DNA of 64,000 nt from Pelecanus crispus (taxonomy: Eukaryota; Chordata; Aves; Pelecaniformes; Pelecanidae): contig NC_134643.1 of the NCBI RefSeq assembly GCF_030463565.1, positions 43,438,221 through 43,502,220 of the forward strand, given 5' to 3'. The position numbers and the translations under genes are program-made. The notes under the pieces are model-generated. The model had not been told where the DNA came from. It worked only from the letters and a program-made list of their open reading frames with translations, and ran no database searches. This document shows, in pieces, positions 47,940-64,000 of this stretch (positions within the stretch are counted from its first letter, which is position 1; each line of letters begins with the position of its first letter).

Positions 47940-50900
47940 CACACATGCAGAAGACCATGAGAGCACTTACGTCAACTCATCCCTTCCCTACACATAAGTT
48001 ACTGGCAGCACAAAGATTGGCAGAGACATTGTTTGCATCCACAGGTACAGAAATACCATCTTCCTTGCAGGCAGCAGCTAGGAGAGCTGATAAGCAGCTT
48101 TCTCATTGCTCAGAACCAGTAACTGGTTTTAAATTACCCATGTATTTTTTCAAAGTGGAGCAGTGTGAGGAGGATGTGGTGGGTAAGGTAGCACGCTGCC
48201 CAGGCAGCGCACTGAGGTGCAGGCAGCTGCCTGCCACACTTTTAGGAAGGCCTGGAAGGTGCCCAGCCCAGGAGCCTGGCCCGAGCCCTAGCCGAGGCAG
48301 AGCACGCACCACTCATTACTACTGCACTCTTTCCTTGGACACTCCTCCAGCAAGATGCAGAGTAGCCTGGAGAGATTTTTCATTTAAATGTTTTTCCAAT
48401 AATTTTTGGACCCATGCGAGCTCCGGCACTTGCATCCTGGGGCAGGCAGTGCCTTTCTGAGTCTCACAGTGCATTGGGGCCACTGGTACTTCTCTTTGCT
48501 TAGAATTTGTTTTTAACACGCGTCATCTGTGCCAAAACATAGTTTCACCTGTGTTTACACATGATTATGTATCATGGCAATCTTTTCTCGTCTTTTTTTT
48601 TCCTTTTTTCTGAGCACAGGGGGTTTGACTGCTATTTCAAACAATAAATCCTTATTTCCTTCTTCCCATGTATGGCAATCATGTATTTTGCAACATGATC
48701 TAAAGCTTAACTGCTGGTGCACAAAAAAACCCCCACATTCAGCTCCAACCTGCACAATGCTGAGAAACACAATGCTGGGAAAGATGGCATAAGACTCCAA
48801 ATAAAATCACGCTGTGCCCATAGTTATGCCTTTGGTTCAACAGCTGCCAAGGGATGAGTCTCCTGGAACGTGCACATCTGGAGCAGGCAGAAAGCAGCGG
48901 GGACAGCTGCTGTGTTCAGCTGGGCTTGTCCTCTACCGACCGCAGTTGCTCAGCTTGAGCGGAGGCTGGAAGGAGCAGAGCTGCACAAGCACACAGCTGA
49001 ACTGTAGCAATCCGTATCTATTCGGAAGTGGGTTTAGATGCCTCTGCACCACGCCCGGCTGCAGGGCACAGATACAGACTGCTGTAAAGGAAGCCAGGAA
49101 GCTCCCCTCACCGCTTCGTTTCTGCAGTCCTGCCCCTGCAGTACCTGTCAGTGTTTCTGCATCCCCACTCCCGACCCCACTGCTGGGGTGGTTCATAACT
49201 GAAAACACTGGAACTGGGACCCGAAGTTTCTCAAGTTACTCTTCCAGGTAGTTAACTGCTTGCACTAGAATCATCTCAGCATCACAGCATTCCCTGAATA
49301 AATCATTTTTCAAAATGCAAATACGGCTGGGGACAAAATTCCGAATTTTGTCCTTGATATATCTTTGTCCTTGATACATACCAGAGCCCCTGTAGCCAAG
49401 ACATCACACTCACAGACAGGACATGAGCAGTTTCTTTTCCACACTCCAGTGACCAGGGTCCCAGTACCCAGGCTGGCCTACTTGTGAGAGAGCCAAGCTC
49501 AGTTCTGTCTTCCAAACTAGGCAGATTAGGGTGTTAAAAAAAAAAAATCCCCATTGCAAAAGCAAGGCCATGGGTCTATCTGTTAAAAAGAGCAGCTATT
49601 TTCTTCCTCACTTCTCTTTTTGCCACTCCCTTTTGTGCAAGACCCGAAGCCTCAAGCTTCATGTACTGCAAAGTCCCATCTGAAAACGGGACGGCAAGCA
49701 GCACGCGAGCGGCAGGACTTACTCTGCCTACGCTCTTTCGCACAGGGCTCCCACACCAGCACGGAGCCTGGCACGGTGCCTGCCCCCCTGAAGCCCCGTG
49801 CAGTTAGATCCTACTGCTACAAAAAGAAATGCAGGAGAGGGAAGAGCACACGCTGCTGTGTCCAGGGAGTAAAAATGAGCTCAGTAGGAATTCTCCCCTG
49901 CTTAGTTTAATCTGTGCTTGGTCTCCAGGAGAGTAAACAGGACGAACACAGAGCCCTTAAAGTTCAAAACATTCACAGCACTGTCATTTAACTATATACT
50001 TCAGCAGCTCTAAGGAAATACCATAGAAAAAGCTTCATTAAAAACCCTGCAAGTCACTGGGGCTTAGGTGAAAAAACCCCAAAACTTTACAACATGGTAT
50101 CTTTCAAACAAAAAAAGCCTGAAAGTCAAAAAGCCAAAGCTAAACAAGTACTGCATCTCATTTTAAGGACATCCAAAAATCCAGTTATTTAACTCCTGAT
50201 GATCAAACCACTTTGAGTTGTCCACCATTATCTTACAGCATATGCCCATGAATTCCATATGATAAATGCAAAACACCGATATATAAATACAGCCTTTGAG
50301 TACTTTTTTGCAAGTCTGTAAATTCTAAATAATCAGTTTAAGGAAGTAATTTGCAATAGTTCAAGCTGTTCTGAAAATACAAAAAACCACCCCCTTTTTC
50401 ACCCTTCCAAGTCCACTTTGTTCTCTATTCTTTACTTTTTATACAAGTGTTAGAACTGTATAGCCATATTCTTTACGAAAACGGGTGCAACAAGCACCAA
50501 CAGCAAGCCCACACAGCCAATGCCCATTCACATACAGACTCTAAGCAGACAAATCCTTTGGTTTAACTTGCCTACAGGAACATGAGTAAGCTTTCTTGAT
50601 TTTCCAGTTTAAGTAAATAAATGTCCAGCCAACAATCCTCAAGACCTGTCAACCGTAACAACTGAAAAAGATTAGACACAACGCAAAGCCTTTTCACTCC
50701 GTAACAATAGAAGGGCAAGACTCCCTGAAGTCTGTTAAGAGTTTTACTATGGATAGGGATTTGATGCAAAAGCTACATAGATGCCTCAGCTGTGTGTAGG
50801 TCCTAAATTAAAAAAGCACAATGGAAGTATACATAATTTAAGGCCAGGCCGCAGCTAAGCTGAGCTGTGTTTTCCTGCACTGCAACTCAGGCAACCAGGC

Positions 50901-52855
50901 AGTTAGCTGATGCAGCTGGAAAACACTTTTTTGTAGGGTGCTTTCAGCTAGATCAGGTTCCTGAAATGAAATGCCAACCTGCAATACCAGTGTAGGGCAA
51001 ACAGCCCTACACCTGTTTTTAAGTTTTTAAACAACAGGGGGACACTCATGCCAGTCCTCTGCAGTGAGAGGGGCCTCATCCAGTCTAAATTAGAACCAAG
51101 GACTCTCCCTCCCCTAATACACTCATGCTCCTTCCCTGGCTAAAGGCAGGCTCCTCCTTACTGGCTTCTAGCCCTGCAGACTCCTCTGTTGAAGCACTCA
51201 CGGGTGGGATCACACTGTGAGAACAGGCATCTAAACTCAAGTATTGCAGTGCCTCCTGTTGAAATTAGTCCTTTCACTATTTGAGAGGTCTGAACTACCT
51301 GACTGGTCCTGAACTCAGGTCACCCCTGTACACTGTCAACTGCTAAACGCCAGTTGATGTTTCTAAAAAGCTTTTCCTAGTGCTGGTATCGCCAACCCAT
51401 CAGCACACTAGTTTCTGAGATGGGTGTTAGCAACTTATCGATCATATTCTCAGTGAAGTATCTGTTGAAACAGTATTTTCCCCGATTGATTCCACAAGTA
51501 ATTAAACTGCCGCTTATGAACAATGCAGTCCCTTAAAAGGATCGAGTGTTTCTTCCTTAACAATTAAGTGCATTACTGAAAAGCACGCTAAGGCTAATGT
51601 CGTTCCCTACCCTGAAGGACAAGCGTCTCAGCAACAAGCACCTTAACAACAAGCCAGTACATGTGTGTTGAGAAGTAGCTATTTAACCACATGTATTCTA
51701 AATTCTTATATATGCAAAAAAGGAAATGGCTGTGTTTTCACTTACTAGTGTCAAGTAAAAGGTCACTAACCTAAAAGCAGCAAGTTGCAACGTTCCAGCA
51801 TAATCATTTCCACTGCATGTGCCGGTGATCAAAATCCCAAAACCTGGCAAAAACACTCCAACACAATCATGAAATTGGTGTGGCTCTACCACCTCCTATT
51901 CATTACATCTGCTTCTTTATTCTCAGATGTATGAAATAAGCAACATCTGTTCTTCCAGTGAACTTTATTTCATTACAATTTGCATTTTCAGGAACTAAAA
52001 ACCTCTAGACTTCCTTTAAAAAAGGGTAAGGGCCTCAAAAAGAAAAAAAAAAAAAAAAAGAGGAACACAATTTCTTAGACTTTCTTGCAAGCAAGAAATA
52101 AATTAAGAATATACTTTAAGGAAGGTAACAAGACTTTATGCTTTCCCTGCAGCACATTCAGTATGGAAAGATACTTGCTTTGTACCACATTCTGTCTAAC
52201 AACCTCCAGGATAATGCTAATAAATTACAGCTTATTAATGGAGTTCAATTAAGATTATGGTTTGTCTAATTCTCACTTGAAGCTGTGAGCTTGTTTCCTG
52301 GAAAACTACATGTAGGTTGCGCAGTAGATGACTAATTAAAGGATTTAAGAACAATGTATTAAAATAGTTTATTAACACCAAGACAAGACACGCAAAAATA
52401 ATCAGCTTTTACAGAAACAAAAGCATAATATAGTAATAAATCTTGCCTGTTTTGCAAAAGTTATCACCATAATTGAGGCTGCATATAGTCTGGTAGTCTT
52501 TCACAGAAGAATTACCTCAAACTCCCACCGAGTCCTCTGACCCTAATGTTAAATATCCTGCATCAAATTCCTAAATGTTTCTATTACGAAACCTTGCCTT
52601 TAGGCAGATGGGTATTATCCAAATACACTCTCTTACTTTCTCAAACACCACAGCAGCGCAGATTTTCTCCACCAGCCTTGGCAATTTTGCACAGCTGCTT
52701 TAGGTCCACTCATTAAAGTGTACTTATGAAAAGAGAATGATCTTTCTACCTAGTCTTTTCTTGTCCACTTTATACTGACAGCAAGAAGTCTCTAATCTTC
52801 CAAGTGTGAAAATGTTCATTAACATGGGAGAAAAGTGAGCATCTCAGGTGGTGAA
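47940..52855. other. Convergent intergenic region between GLIPR1 and KRR1
   Basis: Contains the two 3' UTRs facing each other. KRR1 polyadenylation candidates on the minus strand are at 52368-52373 and 51964-51969 (AATAAA on that strand). No other gene, RNA gene or repeat family was recognised. Confidence 0.5.
48643..48648 (+). terminator. Candidate polyadenylation signal for GLIPR1
   Basis: AATAAA about 700 bp after the GLIPR1 stop codon; further copies lie at 48800-48805 and near 49297. All are plausible and none can be preferred from sequence alone. Confidence 0.4.
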
Positions 52856-59777
<6,922 letters not shown>

Positions 59778-59960
59778 GTCTGCCCGCGCGCCGCTCACCC
59801 GGCGCCGGAAGTGCGGCCCGCCGGAAGGGGCGGGGCCGGAGGCGGGGCCGGGGCCGCGGTGCAGGCCGGGAGCGGTAGTCCCGGCGGGCGGCGGGCCTGA
59901 GGGCACTGGGCAGGCGGGGGGCACTGCGCGGTGGAGCGGTAGCTGCTAAGGCTTTGCGAG

Positions 59961-62900
59961 TGGCTTTAACGTTTGTATGCAGAACAGTACGCGTTTTCCT
60001 ACTGGGTTGTCCTTCCGTGGGAGCAAAAAAAGCGAAAATAAGAGTGGTGTGAACCGGGCGGGATGCCCGCTCTGCCTCCCAGCGAGGGGCAGTGCCGGCC
60101 TCTGCCGTGTGGGTCACGGTGAACGCACGTAGGCGTCGGGTGCTGCAGGCCGCGTGCCAGGTCGAAGCATCTCCTTGCTGCTTGGGAACACCAAAAATTC
60201 CTGCTGCTCTCCATCAGGGTGACTTTACCTCAAGGTGTGTCTGCACCTGGGCGACAGCGGCTCCTGTGAACGCAGCAGGGTCTGCCTCAAGCTGGCAAGG
60301 GTCTGGTGCGTGGTTACGCTGCTGGAGGCCTCACTCACTTCCCCAGTGTGGCTCTGCAGCCCCTTTTGGACTCTGTGCCTCTGCTCTGCTTACAGGCACG
60401 GGCTCTAAGAAATTTAACATCGCAGTTGAGGTGAGAGGCGTGTAGCAAGCGTCTTGCAGTGGAGGTGAGGGGTGTATAGCAAGTGTCTTCTTTCCTTCCT
60501 CCTCTTTCATGTGAAACCTCTTTTCCAGCCACGCTCTTCAGCTTCGAATTTTCTATTGCTATTATGCAATGCAAAGGAAAAAAGGACCAGCATCATCAAA
60601 ATGTAAACTGAAGTACATTGATGAATACTTGAAGTACTTCAGTGCTCGTAACTAAAGAAAACGTGTTCCCAATGAGACCTAATTATTCAGTTGAATAACA
60701 TAATTTAAGGTTCTCTGGGGGATGCTCTGCATCTTCCTCCCTCCCCCTTCCTGTACCTGTAACTGAGCATTTTCTTCAGTAAAAAAGCAAGAACATGCCT
60801 CCTCCGCTCTCTTTTATGGGGACCATTAAAAGCCAATGGAGTAAAGAACTGGAAGAGACTTTTTTAAGAGCAAGAACACCTGCATCTCTGAGGCAGGACG
60901 GCGTTGTCCTTCGCAGGCATTCATCAGACTTGTTCATAAAAGCCGCACTCTGGCGTGTTTAATTACCATCACGACAAGAAAGATACTACTATCATCTGTT
61001 CCACACATAAGTAAAATTTTAAATCAAAAATCAGTTTTGACCCCCAAAAACTTTTCTTTGACCCTGACTGCTGTCTCTCCTAGCCTGCTCCATCCCCCAG
61101 CACTCTGCCCGCCTCATCTCCCACAACAAACAGGACACTGACGTCCCTTCTGCCTGCAAGTTTATTGTCGAGCTGGTGCATGGTTTTTAGCCATTTATTT
61201 TAATTTCTGTCTGTCCACGTCCTTCAAACAGGGAGGCTGCTGAGGGAGTGCTTGCGGGCCTGCAAAGGACAGAGCGTCCTTTCGCGGGGCTGCGAGGGGC
61301 TTAGAGGGGCGCGCCGTCTCTGTTCCGAAACGGCACGTCCAGTGTTCACCTTCTGCTCTGAGGGTAAAAGGGAAAAAAAAAGCGGGATGGGGAATCCGCA
61401 TGGCCCCGCAGCAGAGGGGTGCTGGTGGGTCCCTCCTGCCATTTGGGATGGCTGGTTATCCATCCCCAATCCCCTAGATGGCAGTGACCGCTGCGCTAAG
61501 TGGAGCATCCCAAACGGAGCTGCCATCTGCCCGGTGGTTTCTGCTTGAGGGAGGCGAAGGGGTGAGATGGAGGCGATGGGGAACGTGCTCTCCTCTGCCC
61601 GCACAGCCCTGCCTTGCGGGGAGAGGCTGGGGTCCTGCTCCTGCCTCGCCGGGCACCAGGCTTTGGGTGCCGTATGCCATTGACAAAAGTGCAGTGCCCC
61701 TGAGCGAGCAGAGGGAGGCGAATTCGCTTCTCTCAGCTCTTGGGCAAAGAAATCTCCTGGGGCTGCTTACTGGGTTGGTATCCCTCTGCGCTGCGCAGCC
61801 TGCGAGGGTCCAGCCCAGACGCAGACACCAGGCTGATGCGAAGGCAGGGCTGGGGGGTCCCGGGGAGGCATTTCTCCTTGGGGAGGTAGCACGTGAAGTG
61901 CACAGTCTCACCTGAAAGCTGGCCAGGTGTTGTGGAAGCGCAGCAAAGCAGATTTGGGAAGAGTTTGAGGGAGGAGAATTAGATAGGTTCAGCGTTTTTT
62001 TATATCCTACGCGTAGGATGCAGCCCACCAAAAAATCACAGGACTGGGCTGTGGAAGGGGCGTGCTGGCAGCGCTCAGCAGTGGGAAGCAGCTTCCTGAC
62101 CAGGGATGAGAGGGGAGAGGTAGAGAGGCAGTAGGCCTCTTCAGAGCGTGAAGAGAAATTACAGGCTGCGGTGAGGGAGAAGAGGGAGCCCAAGGGAGAG
62201 GTGCAGAGTGGGAGGTGGCATGGCCAAGGCAGTGGGTGAGGCAGAGGATCTTTGTGGCAGCACTCTCTGGCTGTGAGCAGTTTTGAAGGTCGGAGGAAAG
62301 GTCTCTGGTGAGATACACCTTCTTTTTCTCCAACCTGCAGACCTCTTGGGCAGTGCGCCTGCTCTGGGTGTACATCTCACGCCTCTGCAGGGGCAGCGAC
62401 AGCCCACTCGTGTGCCCGCTCCCCTCCTGCATCCCAGCCTCTGCACCAGCTGCTGCTGCGTGGGGGTCACTGAGCCCCCCAAGCCCCAAGAAGGAGAGAG
62501 GTGCACGGTGCGTGGTGTAAGGGGGCAAGGCACTGGGGCCTCGTGGCACTCGACTTCTCCGATTCAAAGGATGGACAACCCTCTCTGGTGCAGCGCCACA
62601 CTGAAGCATGTCTTTGCCCAGTTGAGGCAGGTCCACTAAAAATACCAGAAAACAGATGCAGTCGTGCTAACAGGTTTGGAAACTGTGATTCAGGAAGGTC
62701 CCTCATGTCCCCTCCTGTCTGATTCTTTGAAGAAGACAGTAATTTCTCATCTTTCCTCTTACCTCGCGATCTGTGGTCTGGTCGGGTATGGGGAAGCCAC
62801 TTCCCTAATTCCTGGTAGGGACAGGTTGCTCCCACAGACCCGCTCCTCTCCTCCAGGCAGCCTTCTCAGGCTCCAGACAACAGCATGTTTATATCATTTT

Positions 62901-63599
62901 TATTAGTCACTGCTCAAATGCAATAACCAGCCACCGCTGGTCTGGCAGGGTTAGGAGGGTGAGTACAGCTAGCTGGGGGGATAGTGGCTGCTGAGGGGAC
63001 GGGGGACAGAAGGCTGGTGCCCAGGTGACTCCGGCTGGGCTGTGCCGTGGTGGGAAGCTGCAGCCCGGCAGGAGCGGGGTCCCCCACATGCTGGCTTGGC
63101 AGCCGAGCTCCCAGGGAGAAGGGGCAGCGCGAGTGCCGGTGTGGTGGTGGGGCAGAGCTACCACCCCATGGCCAGAGGGATGCAGCATCGCTGCGGTTCC
63201 CTGCCCTCAGCCGCCCTGGCCCCCGGGGTCTGCACACCCTGCCAGCTCTGCCAGCACCAAGGGGCAATGCGTTTTCTGAAAGCAGCTTTTGCTGGCAGCA
63301 CGTACCGTGTTCGTTGTTATAGCAGCCCAGCGTGGGATGGAGAGTCCCAGGTGTGAAGGGCTCCTTTGAAGAGCTTTGTCTGAGTGATACAGATCCCAGC
63401 CTAGCAAAACCCCTACACCTGCTCAACCCATTGCTGGGCTTTGGGGGGACCTGGATCACCTCTGTGTGTGTGTATGCGTGCATTTTTTTTCTCTTAAAAA
63501 CAAAGCGAAGGAATGAAACAGCACAGCCACACAGCCTCCCTTACATGCATTTCAGGCTATATGACAAAAAGGGCAGAGCACTGCTGTTAGAATGAAGGT
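59961..63599. other. Intergenic, GC-rich in parts, no gene recognised
   Basis: Several long overlapping frames exist on both strands between about 61.2 and 63.5 kb (up to 239 residues on the minus strand at 61474-62193). They are low-complexity, overlap each other in different frames, lack known motifs, and are expected from stop-poor GC-rich DNA. A noncoding transcript cannot be excluded. Confidence 0.4.
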
Positions 63600-64000
63600 G
63601 CCTCTTTATTATGCAGCAAAGTAATTATTTCCCAGTCAGTAGATAGGACTCCAGCCACTTGGCACTTTCTTATGTGCCATTTTCCAATCCAAAAGAGCAA
63701 CTTGGGATTTTGTGATAATTCAAGCAATCAGATGAGCTCATGCACATGGCATTCATTCACTAGAAACGCCACACAGATCCCATTCAGCCTCAGCACTCGT
63801 AAATCCATGTGACACTTTTATCTATTTATAAACTTTTAACAGCAGGTTATGATTGTTATGCAAGCCATTTTCCAGGGATTAATAAGCAGCTTGTGTTGAT
63901 GGCAGTGAGAAGGGCCATTAACTGCTCTGGGAGGGTCATTAATCTGTAGTAAATGCTCAGCATCTGGATCATTTCTACATAATTAAATAATCAATACTGC
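63600..64000. promoter_or_regulatory. Candidate conserved noncoding element
   Basis: About 400 bp with few CpGs, no repeats and no open frame, and dense homeodomain- and octamer-like sites: TTATGCAAG, GGGATTAATAAG, GGCCATTAAC, GTCATTAATC and CATAATTAAATAATCAAT. This texture is typical of developmental enhancers conserved across vertebrates. It is an impression from composition only. Confidence 0.35.

Noticed and set aside
61474-62636. Long overlapping minus-strand open frames (239 and 209 residues)
   Set aside because: They overlap in different frames, are low in motif content, and sit in stop-poor GC-rich DNA with competing frames on the other strand. No splice structure or family similarity supports them.

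Overview
The window is bird nuclear DNA. Three things show this: CR1 LINE fragments ending in the avian ATTCTATG repeat, endogenous retroviral LTRs of a kind common in modern birds, and a gene order matching the GLIPR1–KRR1 neighbourhood of vertebrates (human 12q21). I cannot name the species. Genes are spliced and sparse. Exons were assembled by eye from splice sites, open frames and comparison between paralogues.

Layout. (1) A CpG island near 2.7–3.6 kb drives two divergent genes: on the minus strand the first exon of an unrecognised small membrane protein with a polyglycine run, and on the plus strand the first of three tandem CAP-superfamily genes. (2) Three six-exon GLIPR1-type genes run head to tail on the plus strand: copy A (3336–15946, 262 aa), copy B (22358–28565, 291 aa) and copy C (31422–47939, 265 aa). 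Copy C is next to KRR1 and is the best GLIPR1 orthologue by position and length. All three have a signal peptide, a complete CAP domain, a Cys-rich hinge and a C-terminal membrane segment. Exon 2 (246 bp) and exon 5 (27 bp) have the same length in all three. (3) Convergent to them on the minus strand is the complete ten-exon KRR1 gene (52856–59777, 382 aa), which encodes a ribosome-biogenesis KH protein and starts in its own CpG island. (4) From about 60 kb to the end I see no gene; the last 400 bp looks like a conserved noncoding element.

Mobile DNA. An ERVL-like provirus (34278–41178) lies antisense in intron 1 of copy C. Its two 571-bp LTRs look identical by eye and it has a perfect 5-bp target duplication, so it is very young. 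It has a primer-binding site, gag and pol, and no env. Related LTRs occur as solo copies at 19957–20540 and 24550–25099, as a decayed fragment at 29755–30142, and as a 51-bp remnant at 31038–31088 that keeps only the two LTR tips and still has a perfect target duplication. CR1 pieces lie at five places; the largest, in KRR1 intron 9, still encodes part of reverse transcriptase.

The CAP genes encode secreted or membrane-anchored surface proteins and KRR1 is a housekeeping nucleolar protein. They are linked by conserved synteny, not by a shared pathway.
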